The notes under the pieces: model-generated
What the model was told of the DNA's origin: nothing
Seen by the model: only the letters and a program-made list of their open reading frames with translations
Database searches by the model: none
Made by a program: the position numbers and the translations under genes
From: an uncultured Lachnospiraceae bacterium
GTDB taxonomy: Bacteria > Bacillota > Clostridia > Lachnospirales > Lachnospiraceae
Assembly: GCA_947164605.1 (NCBI GenBank)
Contig: CAMUXE010000008.1
Span: 37,204-101,203, forward strand
Reading direction: 5' to 3'
DNA length: 64,000 bases
Shown: positions 44,190 to 52,533 of the stretch, in pieces
How positions within the stretch are numbered: position 1 is the first letter of the stretch
Layout: each line of letters opens with the position of its first letter

Positions 44190-45338
44190 ATGAATTTGAG
44201 AATATCGAATAAGCTAAAGTCCAAAAAAAGCCTATTAACAATCACACTGATAATTAATTATTGCGCATCCTTATACTTGGCGAGTTCAAATGCTAGTTTT
44301 GGAAGCCTTATATCCCTGTTAACGCTTGGAATGAGTTTGGCGCATGCATTTTTGTACATTTATTTTAATAGGTCAAACCAGAACATAATGATATGGATTG
44401 TTATATATGCATTATTATTTTTTGCATATAGGCATTCACAAAGAAGAGAAGTATTGGATTTGTTTGTATATGCTAGCTATTATGGAAATACAGATTACAA
44501 GGAAATTAATAAAGTTTTTTTGAGGACTTCCTCTGTTTTTTTTGTGTCAGTAATAGTGCTCAGTTTTTTGCATATTATCCCTAATGCACCTGCTTTTTAT
44601 AGAGGAGAAGTGTATAGGTTCACACTTGGATTAATACATCCGAATGCGGGTGGATATTTTTCATTAATGATAGCCTCTTCTTTGTTTGTGAAATATTACA
44701 ACACAAAAAAGAAAGAGACAATAGTTATTCTGATGATATTACTTGCAGGCGTTTATTATTTGTTCAATAATAGATCCTCCACAATTTGTATTATGATCAT
44801 TATAATAGCCTACAGTGTAAATCTTATAGGGTATGATATTGGAAAAAAGATGCTTAAGAGTAAGATAATTAGGCTATTGCTTGCACTTTCTATAATTGCA
44901 ATTGCATATGTTTTAATAAAAGTAAGTAATGACGTTGGTTCACATACTATGCTTAATGCGTTGCTAAGTGCACGCATTGAGAACAACAATATGTTCCTTC
45001 AAGAGTATTCGGTAAAGCTATTTGGAAATCCGGATGTGCCAACATGGATGTCTATTTATGACGGATGGGGTGTACGATATTTAGATTCAGGTTATATTCA
45101 ATGCCTTTTAATGCTAGGGGTAGTAAATTCAATTGCTTACATTTATATTTTTGTAAAGTCAATGATGTGGAATATACGACAGAAACGTACTGAAGTTGTT
45201 GTTCTGTTAGTAATAATTGCACTTTTGTTAGTTGTAGAGGCGTCTCCACTAAGATGGTATTTTGCTATGCCTTTGTTATTTCAAAGCAGTGAAAGGTTGT
45301 GTTTAAGATGGAAAATAAGAAAAAGGCAGGTATTCTAA
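44190..45338 (+). CDS. wzy: Wzy-type polysaccharide polymerase
   Basis: A 382-residue integral membrane protein with about 10 spans and little sequence conservation, as is usual for Wzy. A large extracytoplasmic loop carries RFTLGLIHPNAGGYF, the RxTxGxxHPN-like motif of O-antigen-ligase-related polymerases. It should link undecaprenyl-bound repeat units outside the membrane. It is AT-rich like the neighbouring transferases. The end overlaps the next gene. Confidence 0.85.
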   Translation: MNLRISNKLKSKKSLLTITLIINYCASLYLASSNASFGSLISLLTLGMSLAHAFLYIYFNRSNQNIMIWIVIYALLFFAYRHSQRREVLDLFVYASYYGNTDYKEINKVFLRTSSVFFVSVIVLSFLHIIPNAPAFYRGEVYRFTLGLIHPNAGGYFSLMIASSLFVKYYNTKKKETIVILMILLAGVYYLFNNRSSTICIMIIIIAYSVNLIGYDIGKKMLKSKIIRLLLALSIIAIAYVLIKVSNDVGSHTMLNALLSARIENNNMFLQEYSVKLFGNPDVPTWMSIYDGWGVRYLDSGYIQCLLMLGVVNSIAYIYIFVKSMMWNIRQKRTEVVVLLVIIALLLVVEASPLRWYFAMPLLFQSSERLCLRWKIRKRQVF

Positions 45339-46426
45339 CTTTATCAGCTTCTGATAATTGCGGCTCTTTGCTACAGACATATGCATTAAGAGAAATACTT
45401 CAAAACAACTATAATATATGCGCAGAAATAATCAACTTTGAATCTGAAAAATCAAAACAGGTCTACGATATTTTCCCACCGGGATTTTGGAAACACCCTA
45501 AAAGAATGCTTTTTATGATTCGGAATTATAACGATATTAAGAATCAGAAAAAGGACTATGAAATGTTCAGGACCAGGTATTTAGATCTTTCCAATCAGAA
45601 GTTCACAACCTACGATGAGATTTCTAAGGAAGATAGTCGATATGATTTTTTAATTGCGGGCAGCGATCAGGTCTGGAATATTAATATGTCCGATTTTGAC
45701 GACGCATTTATGCTTCCATGGAAGTCAAAAGCAAGGAAGATAGCATATGCTCCGAGTCTGGGAGCGACGATGTCTTTATCAGGGGATAAAGAAGAAAAGA
45801 TTAAAGAATGGTTGCTGGATTTCGATTGCCTATCTGTAAGAGAAGATACTGGCAAGAAAACCTTGGATAATTTCCTTGGGAAAGATGTGCCTGTTGTAGC
45901 TGATCCGACGCTTTTGCTTGGAAAAGAGCAGTGGGATACTGTTGCTGGAGAGAGACTTGTTGAAGGAGAATATATTTTCTTCTATTCCTGGTCATATCCT
46001 GATGAATCTATGAATGAATTGGTGAGCAGGTTCTCAAAAGATCAGAATATTCCGGTCTATGTGATCAATCCTTCAAAATGGTATAAACACCGCCCGGAGG
46101 ACTATGGATTTCATTTATACAATCATAGTGGTCCAGTTGCTTTTTTGAACTTGATGAAATACGCGAAATATGTATTTGTACAGTCGTTTCATGGTCTCGT
46201 ATTTGCCAACATCTTTAAGAAAAAATTTGCATTTTTGTGTGAAGGAGAAAAGGTTGATTTTCGTATTAATAACCTCATTTCATACTTGAATGAGGATGCC
46301 CAAATTGTAAGAAGATATGAAGAACTAGATAAAGCAATTAGTACAGAGCTTACCTATACGAGTAAAAGATTTGAAGAGTTTAAAGAGTTTTCATTTTGCT
46401 TTCTAGGCAACGCCTTAAAGGAATAA
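45308..46426 (+). CDS. Polysaccharide pyruvyl transferase family protein
   Basis: The 372-residue GT-B-like protein of the CsaB/PssM family adds ketal-pyruvate to a sugar, giving negative charge. GILTLSASDNCGSLLQTYAL opens it, AGSDQVWN and FVQSFHGLVFANIF are family landmarks. ATG 45308 is chosen for AAAGG 11 nt upstream; an in-frame GTG at 45299 would be too close. The gene overlaps the polymerase by 31 bp. Confidence 0.9.
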   Translation: MENKKKAGILTLSASDNCGSLLQTYALREILQNNYNICAEIINFESEKSKQVYDIFPPGFWKHPKRMLFMIRNYNDIKNQKKDYEMFRTRYLDLSNQKFTTYDEISKEDSRYDFLIAGSDQVWNINMSDFDDAFMLPWKSKARKIAYAPSLGATMSLSGDKEEKIKEWLLDFDCLSVREDTGKKTLDNFLGKDVPVVADPTLLLGKEQWDTVAGERLVEGEYIFFYSWSYPDESMNELVSRFSKDQNIPVYVINPSKWYKHRPEDYGFHLYNHSGPVAFLNLMKYAKYVFVQSFHGLVFANIFKKKFAFLCEGEKVDFRINNLISYLNEDAQIVRRYEELDKAISTELTYTSKRFEEFKEFSFCFLGNALKE

Positions 46427-46431
46427 TGATA

Positions 46432-47319
46432 ATGAACGATAGACATGCATACATGATAATGGCGCATCATAGGGCGGATCTACTGCAACTTCTGTTGGAC
46501 GCGCTAGATGATGAGAGAAACGATATTATTGTCCATTTGGATTCAAAAAGTAATCTTGAATCCAACCAGTTTTCTGTAAAAAAAGCAAATATAGTATTTG
46601 TTGAAAGAATCAATGTAAAATGGGCTGGTTATTCCCAGGTTGATTGTACATTTAGATTGTTGAAGACTGCGTTAGGAATTGGGAACCATACATACTATCA
46701 TTTTCTTACAGGTGCCAATTATCCATTGTGGAATCAAAACTACATACATAATTTTTTTCAGGAATATAAGGGGAAAGAGTTTGTTGGATTTGATCATGGC
46801 ATGGATTTTGCAATCCGCACACGATATTTCATTCCGTTTTCTGAATATGGGAAACTAACAGGGATTCGAGGACATGTTATAAATACAATTAGAAAAACAA
46901 GTGTTGCCATTCAGAAAATGTTTAAGGTGGATAGAAATAACAAACACTCAATGCAAATAAAAAAAGGATGTGCCTATTTTTCCATCACGGAACAATTAGC
47001 CGAGTATATTGTTTCAAAAGAAGAAGAAATGAAGAAACTTTTGAAACATACTATATGGTGTGATGAAGTATTTGTTCAAACCATAACATACAATTCAGAT
47101 TTCAGAAAAAACCTTTTTGATGAAGAAAATGAATTTGATGGGTGCTTGAGAGAGTTCGCATGGCCCTCCAACATAGAAGGTGATCATCCGGGATGGAATT
47201 ATTCAAAGAAGGACCTAGATTTTCTTCTGAAGAGTAAAAGATTGTTTGCGATGAAATTTGAGTCGCCTGATGGCATAGATACGATCAAAGAAATACGAAG
47301 GTTAAGGGGAATAGTATGA
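46432..47319 (+). CDS. Core-2/I-branching beta-1,6-N-acetylglucosaminyltransferase family (GT14) protein
   Basis: A 295-residue protein opening with HAYMIMAHHRADLLQLLLDAL. IIVHLDSKS, VKWAGYSQVDCTFRLLKTAL and HFLTGANYPL are typical of bacterial GT14 relatives. WCDEVFVQTI near residue 215 carries the catalytic Glu region. It probably adds a branching GlcNAc or xylose. The start at 46432 has AAAGGA 9 nt upstream; an ATG at 46426 overlaps the previous stop. It is the last gene before the IS110-type insertion, about 50 bp downstream. Confidence 0.88.
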   Translation: MNDRHAYMIMAHHRADLLQLLLDALDDERNDIIVHLDSKSNLESNQFSVKKANIVFVERINVKWAGYSQVDCTFRLLKTALGIGNHTYYHFLTGANYPLWNQNYIHNFFQEYKGKEFVGFDHGMDFAIRTRYFIPFSEYGKLTGIRGHVINTIRKTSVAIQKMFKVDRNNKHSMQIKKGCAYFSITEQLAEYIVSKEEEMKKLLKHTIWCDEVFVQTITYNSDFRKNLFDEENEFDGCLREFAWPSNIEGDHPGWNYSKKDLDFLLKSKRLFAMKFESPDGIDTIKEIRRLRGIV

Positions 47320-47374
47320 GCTGACTCAATCTCGCTAAGGCTCGCTGGTTTGTCGGATAAGAGTGCGGGTACGA

Positions 47375-47407
47375 AAAAGAAAACGCTCTGACGATACTGT
47401 CAAAGCG
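47375..47407 (-). terminator. Terminator of the IS110 transcript
   Basis: Minus strand: GCGCTTTGAC and GTCAGAGCGT form a stem with mismatched bases around a 6-nt loop, followed by TTTTCTTTTT. Confidence 0.7.
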
Positions 47408-47417
47408 CCTCTTCAAG

Positions 47418-47777
47418 TCAAAAGTGCTCGCCCCTTGTTTGGCCACCTTGTGTTTGAACACAGAAAGAATAGCCGATATCGCCGGTTCGTTTCTTGAACG
47501 TCTTGACATAGACCGGAATCTCGGCGTATTCGCTGAGTTCGTAGTACTCCTCCGGAGAATACTCGTCCACATAGTAGCGGCGGCCATTGGCATCTTGAAT
47601 CGTATACGTCACGATCTCGGCAGTTGAGCTGTTATTCCTGGGATGGATTGTCCTTCTTGTCCGATCAACAACCGTACCGAATAGGTACAGTCCAGAAAGG
47701 ACTTCTTCCTGTGGCGGTTCTGGTGGTGGCGGTGGAGTAGATTGCACAGTGGTTTTCGGTGGTCTTCCTCTTGGCAT
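47418..47777 (-). CDS. IS110-associated accessory protein
   Basis: The 119-residue protein starts with a basic/proline-rich segment (MPRGRPPKTT, then PPPPPEPPQEE) and continues as a small beta-rich domain (VTYTIQDANGRRYYVDEYSP). AAGGAGGACAG lies before its ATG at 47777, 15 bp after the transposase stop. It has no known family to me. The AT-hook-like RGRPPK start suggests DNA binding. It is either a transposition helper or cargo. Confidence 0.65.
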   Translation of the reverse strand: MPRGRPPKTTVQSTPPPPPEPPQEEVLSGLYLFGTVVDRTRRTIHPRNNSSTAEIVTYTIQDANGRRYYVDEYSPEEYYELSEYAEIPVYVKTFKKRTGDIGYSFCVQTQGGQTRGEHF

Positions 47778-47791
47778 GATGTCTGTCCTCC

Positions 47792-49282
47792 TTAAACTTC
47801 TTCTACAGTTGTTGTGGCAGAAGAATTTGAATGCAGCTTCTTGTATTCGTTCTGGTACTTGTGCTGATGCGATAAAAAGTCCTGCATGGTGACAAAGAAC
47901 TTGCGGCCCAGACCTTTGACCCCACCCAGCGAACATGACAAATAAGCCGTTACCATATCTGTGGTTGTGTGGATATCATGGTCGTGGAGAATCTTGACAT
48001 ACCGCTTGAAGTCGGAATTCAGCATTGGCAGCTCGTCTACGGAAATGTCGAAGATGGCGGCGTTCTTCATGATGGTGTAATTTTCGTAAGTGAATTCCCT
48101 GCCTGTCAGCATGATCTGGTGCATAGCAGTACACAGCTTCCGACCGACTGCATTTGTAGCCTTCTTCCACTTGCCGCTTGACTTGGCCATGAGAAAGCCC
48201 AATCGACCGAAGGCTTCTGAATGTGCCCGGATGATCCGATCTGCACTTGTAACTAGGATGGCGTGAAGTGTTCGGCAGCCGCCCCGCTTCTTGGTGCTGG
48301 TAACGTGACCGGCGCTGACCTTGAGACTTGGATCAAGACCACAGTACGCAGCCAGAGCCTTGGCATTTGGGAACCGACGCGGAGTGCCGACAAAGGCGAG
48401 CCAAGTAAAACAAGTGATCTCACCGACACCTGGAGTTGTACAAAGAATACGAACCATCTCGGAACCAGGAATTGTACCGTCCCTTGTCTCCCAGTTCATG
48501 GAGTAGACCTTGTGACGAACACGGGATAGATAAGAATCGGCTTCAACGACATATTTGTCGTAAAGCATATACTCCTGCTGGATCAGGGTTTTGATATCAG
48601 CGGGAAGCGGATCAGGACAGATGTTTTCATGGAATGAAGGAGTTTCAGATGCAAGATCTTCAACAATGGCTCTCACCTCAGAATTCTTCGTGACGCTTGT
48701 ACCACGCCCGATGGTGATCCCGAAGCGCACGATGATGTTGTTGATACGATTGCTGCACTGTGTGGCGAGCTTTGCGTAGTGATTCCTCTCGGCGATTAGC
48801 ACGCGGAGTTCTTGAAGATCATTTGAGGGAACATACGACTCTGGCCAGACGCCGGTCAGGTCGTGGAAGGACAAGCGTTCTGCATCCAGATCATCCGTCT
48901 TTTTCTTGGTGGCTCCGGCCAGCATCGGATTGATGACGGAAGGAATACCACCCCAGGCGCGAAGGATGAGCATGTGGTATGTGGAAGTTGCTTCGATGAC
49001 ATAGTGCAACGGCTGACGCAGATCCGGAACTGGATTTGAGTGCTTCCGAATTGTATCGAGCACCCAGTCCTTGGACTTGACCAGCGAATCCCAATCAGTG
49101 TCAGCTTCGCTCATGTACTTGAAGACACGCTGATTGTTCCTGACATGGACGCAGATAGCGATGAATTGAGAATGGCAGTCGATTCCGACACCGTAAGATT
49201 TGAGGACTTGTACCTCAATGCCCTGGTTTCCTTCAGATCGGATAACGACTTCGGTACCGGAAGTGGTTACGTCGATAGGCAT
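47792..49282 (-). CDS. IS110-family DEDD transposase
   Basis: The 496-residue protein has the RuvC-like N-terminal domain (YGVGIDCHSQFIAICV with the first Asp; VIEATSTYH; KKKTDDLDAERLS with the paired Asp). The C-terminal Tnp domain has TTPGVGEITCFTWLA, AYCGLDPS and STKKRGGCRTLHAIL with the conserved Ser region. It is longer than typical IS110 (about 330-400 residues) because of extra N- and C-terminal residues. It recombines element and target guided by a non-coding RNA made by the element (established for IS110/IS621). Confidence 0.92.
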   Translation of the reverse strand: MPIDVTTSGTEVVIRSEGNQGIEVQVLKSYGVGIDCHSQFIAICVHVRNNQRVFKYMSEADTDWDSLVKSKDWVLDTIRKHSNPVPDLRQPLHYVIEATSTYHMLILRAWGGIPSVINPMLAGATKKKTDDLDAERLSFHDLTGVWPESYVPSNDLQELRVLIAERNHYAKLATQCSNRINNIIVRFGITIGRGTSVTKNSEVRAIVEDLASETPSFHENICPDPLPADIKTLIQQEYMLYDKYVVEADSYLSRVRHKVYSMNWETRDGTIPGSEMVRILCTTPGVGEITCFTWLAFVGTPRRFPNAKALAAYCGLDPSLKVSAGHVTSTKKRGGCRTLHAILVTSADRIIRAHSEAFGRLGFLMAKSSGKWKKATNAVGRKLCTAMHQIMLTGREFTYENYTIMKNAAIFDISVDELPMLNSDFKRYVKILHDHDIHTTTDMVTAYLSCSLGGVKGLGRKFFVTMQDFLSHQHKYQNEYKKLHSNSSATTTVEEV

Positions 49283-49555
49283 AACAAAATTACACCGGTG
49301 TAGAAAAACCGGCGCTCCTTCCTGTAGTCGTAGTAGGGAGAACGAGGTTCATCTGGTCAACTGCGGCGAAAACGATCAATCATCAGTGTTCTACTCACAT
49401 GGTTATAGTGGTGAACAAATCTCATCTAGGTACTCGCAAGGTGACATGACAAACATCGTCAGATGTGTAAGGCCCAAGCTCATAAAGAACGTTCGAGGAC
49501 GTTAGAAAATTGTACGGGCTCCGTGCATTGACTTTGGGGAGACAATGCAAATTAA
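49283..49555 (-). ncRNA. Candidate bridge (guide) RNA region of the IS110 element
   Basis: IS110 elements carry their bridge RNA between the left end and the transposase gene, and this 270-bp non-coding gap is in that place. It contains short inverted repeats (ACCGG/CCGGT at 49292-49314, ACGG-GCT-CCGT at 49514-49523, TGCATTG/CAATGCA at 49524-49549). The loops that would match donor and target cannot be assigned without the junction sequences. Confidence 0.5.
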
Positions 49556-49601
49556 GTATATACATAATTTCTGCGGATGTCAATAGAAATTACGCATATA
49601 C
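49556..49601. promoter_or_regulatory. Inverted repeat, candidate operator of the XRE gene
   Basis: GTATATACATAATTTC (49556-49571) and GAAATTACGCATATAC (49586-49601) are inverted copies matching at 14 of 16 positions, 31 bp before the XRE start codon. A 14-bp gap separates them. Confidence 0.6.
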
Positions 49602-49631
49602 ATAAAATTTAATGTACGGAGGAGAAACGAC

Positions 49632-49976
49632 ATGTCTGAACAGGTATTTGAGAGAATTGAAAGGCTGTTGGATGATCACGGAAAGTCGCAGCAGAACCTT
49701 CTTGCAGTTCTTGGGATGAACCGTAGCACATACAGCAACTGGAAACTGGGGAAAAGCAAATCATATCTGAAGCACATTGACGAGATTGCTGAATTCCTAG
49801 AGGTTTCCCCTGGTTATCTGCTTAGGGGAATTGAGGACGGACCAGAAGAAGGGACAAAAGCGGCAGTTGAGGATGAAATGCTGCGTGTATTCCGAAAACT
49901 GAGTCCAAACAAACAAGAATGTGTAATACAAGTTGCTCGGACATTGATGTCAGAGGGACTCGAAAACGAAGAATAA
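49632..49976 (+). CDS. XRE-family transcriptional regulator
   Basis: The 114-residue protein has an N-terminal helix-turn-helix (residues 8-65: IERLLDDHGKSQQNLLAVLG, MNRSTYSNWKLGKS, IAEFLEVSPGYLLRGIE) and an acidic helical tail. GGAGGAGAAACGAC precedes the ATG. It lies between the IS110 element and the flippase gene, downstream of a strong inverted repeat that could be its own operator. It may regulate the distal polysaccharide genes or be a leftover of a mobile element. Confidence 0.85.
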   Translation: MSEQVFERIERLLDDHGKSQQNLLAVLGMNRSTYSNWKLGKSKSYLKHIDEIAEFLEVSPGYLLRGIEDGPEEGTKAAVEDEMLRVFRKLSPNKQECVIQVARTLMSEGLENEE

Positions 49977-49980
49977 GAAA

Positions 49981-50029
49981 GGAGGACGTGGGTTCGTACT
50001 CGAAAACGACGAAAAACCCACACTCTTAG
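49981..50029 (+). promoter_or_regulatory. Flippase ribosome binding site separated from its start by a hairpin
   Basis: GGAGG (49981-49985) lies 44 nt before ATG 50030, too far for normal initiation. GTGGGTT (49988-49994) pairs with AACCCAC (50015-50021), looping out the DNA between. Folding would bring GGAGG to about 10 nt from the ATG. No other ribosome site is visible near the start. Confidence 0.5.
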
Positions 50030-51562
50030 ATGAAATTGGACCGTACTAAAAACGGTATAAGAAATATGCTATGGGGAATACTAAACAGAGTATTAAATAT
50101 AGTTATTCCCTTTGCAATAAGAACGGTTTTTATATACTATCTCGGCGCTGAATACCTAGGCCTGAATAGCTTGTTTACATCTATACTTACCGTGTTGAAT
50201 TTAGCTGAACTGGGTTTTTCTAATGCGGTAGTCTATAACATGTATAAACCGATAGCTGAAAATGATACAGACTCCATATGTGCTCTGATGAATTTTTACA
50301 GAAAAGTGTATCATATTATCGGTTTGGTAGTCTCATTCGCAGGCATTCTTGTTATTCCTTTCCTAAGTAAATTAATTAAAGGCGATGTACCTTCCGATAT
50401 CAATTTAGTTTTATTATACTTGCTCTATTTGGCTAATACAGCTGTGAGCTATTTCCTTTTTGCATATAAGAATTGCATTCTGACAGCATACCAGCGGGAA
50501 GATATTATAAGTAAAATCAATATAGTATTGAAGCTCGCCATGTATGTGGCTCAAATCTTAGCGCTGATTCTATTTAGGAATTACTACGCTTTTTTGATCT
50601 GTCTAATTGCAAATACAATTATAACAAATATCGTGACTGCAATTTATTCTGACAAGTATTATCCGCAGTATAAGTGTCGCGGTAAGATTTCTGATGAGAA
50701 AAAGGCAACTATAAAAAAGAATATTAAAGGGCTGATGATAGGAAAATTATGTCTTGTCAGCAGGAATGCCTTTGATAATATTTTTCTGTCAATGTTCCTC
50801 GGACTTCAGATGGTCACAATATATGGCAATTATTACTATATTATGAATGCCATAAGTGGCATTTTGACTATTATAATGACCTCAATTGGTGCTGGCATAG
50901 GAAATAGTATTGCTACGGAATCCGTGGAGAAAAACTATAAGGATTACATGAAATTCATCTTTATGTATTCCTGGATTTCCGGATGGTGTACTGTCTGTCT
51001 CTTTTGCTTGTATCAGCCCTTTATGATTATATGGATGGGAAATGACTTGCTGTTTCCCATGATCGATGTGATACTAATTTGCTTATATTTTTATTCGCTA
51101 ACTATGGGAGATGTTAGAAGTCAATATTCAGCCGCTACGGGGTTGTTTTGGGAAAATAGAGTATATGTACTTGTAGAAGCAGCTACTAATATAGTATTGA
51201 ATTATTTCCTTGGAAAGGCATGGGGCGTTCATGGAATTATCCTGGCAACATGGATATCAATATTTTTCATAAATTTTGGATGGGGATCTCTTATAATTTT
51301 TAGACATTACTTTAAAGATTTTAAGGCGAGAAACTACTACTTAGCACAATTGTTCTATATGTTGATGGCGGCTGTTGTTACTGCGCTCACTTATTATATA
51401 TGCAATTTGATTACCCTTAATCCATTGATGACATTAATATTAAGATTTTGTGTATGCATGATAGTTCCGAATACTTTGTTCTTTCTTGTATACAGAAAGA
51501 AACCTGTATACAAGGATAGTCTTGTATTTGTTAAAAGACATTTCTTAAAACGAAATGTATGA
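50030..51562 (+). CDS. wzx: Wzx-type polysaccharide flippase
   Basis: A 510-residue membrane protein of the MOP/MVF superfamily with about 14 spans. The start NGIRNMLWGILNRVLNIVIPF and YLGAEYLGLNSLFTSILTVL are typical of Firmicutes Wzx/EpsK proteins. It should move the lipid-linked repeat unit across the membrane to the Wzy polymerase at 44190. Its ribosome site is unusual (see the preceding entry). Base use matches the glycosyltransferases before the IS110 element, so it belongs to the same locus. Confidence 0.92.
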   Translation: MKLDRTKNGIRNMLWGILNRVLNIVIPFAIRTVFIYYLGAEYLGLNSLFTSILTVLNLAELGFSNAVVYNMYKPIAENDTDSICALMNFYRKVYHIIGLVVSFAGILVIPFLSKLIKGDVPSDINLVLLYLLYLANTAVSYFLFAYKNCILTAYQREDIISKINIVLKLAMYVAQILALILFRNYYAFLICLIANTIITNIVTAIYSDKYYPQYKCRGKISDEKKATIKKNIKGLMIGKLCLVSRNAFDNIFLSMFLGLQMVTIYGNYYYIMNAISGILTIIMTSIGAGIGNSIATESVEKNYKDYMKFIFMYSWISGWCTVCLFCLYQPFMIIWMGNDLLFPMIDVILICLYFYSLTMGDVRSQYSAATGLFWENRVYVLVEAATNIVLNYFLGKAWGVHGIILATWISIFFINFGWGSLIIFRHYFKDFKARNYYLAQLFYMLMAAVVTALTYYICNLITLNPLMTLILRFCVCMIVPNTLFFLVYRKKPVYKDSLVFVKRHFLKRNV

Positions 51563-51583
51563 TTGTTTTCGGAGGGAATATAA

Positions 51584-52414
51584 ATGATTTCAATTGTTCT
51601 ACCTGTTTATAATGGTGAGAAATATTTAAAATACTCGATTGAGAGCATTCTTAATCAAACATATAAGGATATTGAACTGATAATAGTAAATGACTGTTCA
51701 ACGGATAACACTTCGCATATCATTGACGAATATCGTAAAAAAGATTCAAGGATAACAATTGTAAATAACACAACAAATCAAAAATTGCCCAAGTCATTAA
51801 ACATTGGGTTTTCTCATTGTAAAGGCGAGTACTATACATGGACATCAGATGACAACATTATGTTACCAAGTGCAATGGAGAAATTGCTTTACGATATACA
51901 GAAGAAGGGGGCAGACCTTGCATTTTCCAGATGTGAGACAATAAATTCAGATGGTAAGATTATTGGAAGAACAGAACTATATAACGATTTGAACGAATTA
52001 TATTGCAATAATATTGTTCTGGCGTCTTTTTTATATAAAAAAGAAGTGCATGATGAATTGAACGGCTATGACGTAAATAAGTTTCTGGTTGAAGATTATG
52101 ATTTTTGGCTTCGTGCATATAGAAAATTCAAATTCTATTTTGAACCAGAAATACTGTATCAGATTAGATTCCATAGTCAGAATCTGGGCGTTACAAGATT
52201 GGAACAGGTCAAATTGTGTAAAATTGAATTATTGAAAGAGAATCTTTCATATATCAATGATGAACGAATAATAGACTCAATTTACCGTGAAATATCGAAT
52301 TGTTATTTCCAAGCATCAAATTCATATTATGGTAAAATTTTGAATAAAAAGGATAGAAACAGTATAACAAAAGAACGTGGAAAAGATTTTATTAAGAAGA
52401 TTCTTGGAAGATAG
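51584..52414 (+). CDS. Glycosyltransferase family 2
   Basis: The 276-residue GT-A enzyme begins MISIVLPVYNGEKYLKYSI; LIIVNDCSTDNTS and TWTSDDNIM supply the nucleotide-binding and DxD-type acidic residues, and LVEDYDFWLRAYRKF the EDYD base motif. It is soluble, with no C-terminal membrane helices, and adds a sugar inside the cell. CGGAGGGAA precedes the ATG. It follows the flippase by 21 bp. Confidence 0.9.
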   Translation: MISIVLPVYNGEKYLKYSIESILNQTYKDIELIIVNDCSTDNTSHIIDEYRKKDSRITIVNNTTNQKLPKSLNIGFSHCKGEYYTWTSDDNIMLPSAMEKLLYDIQKKGADLAFSRCETINSDGKIIGRTELYNDLNELYCNNIVLASFLYKKEVHDELNGYDVNKFLVEDYDFWLRAYRKFKFYFEPEILYQIRFHSQNLGVTRLEQVKLCKIELLKENLSYINDERIIDSIYREISNCYFQASNSYYGKILNKKDRNSITKERGKDFIKKILGR

Positions 52415-52533
52415 TGATTACATAGAATTTGACTGTAGCATTGATATTCTCTGGACAAGTGGAAGTCATTTGAAATTGATATGTCATTCAGTTCCGAGAA
52501 AAGAAGGCGGAAAATAAGGAATAGGATAAGTCG

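Larger units (their letters stand above)
47370..49555 (-). mobile_element. IS110-family insertion element with accessory gene
   Basis: A DEDD transposase gene, a small downstream accessory gene, a terminator and a 270-bp non-coding 5' region form one minus-strand unit, with higher GC than the flanking polysaccharide genes. IS110 elements lack clear terminal inverted repeats, so the ends given are estimates. It separates the GT14 gene from the flippase genes. Confidence 0.75.
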
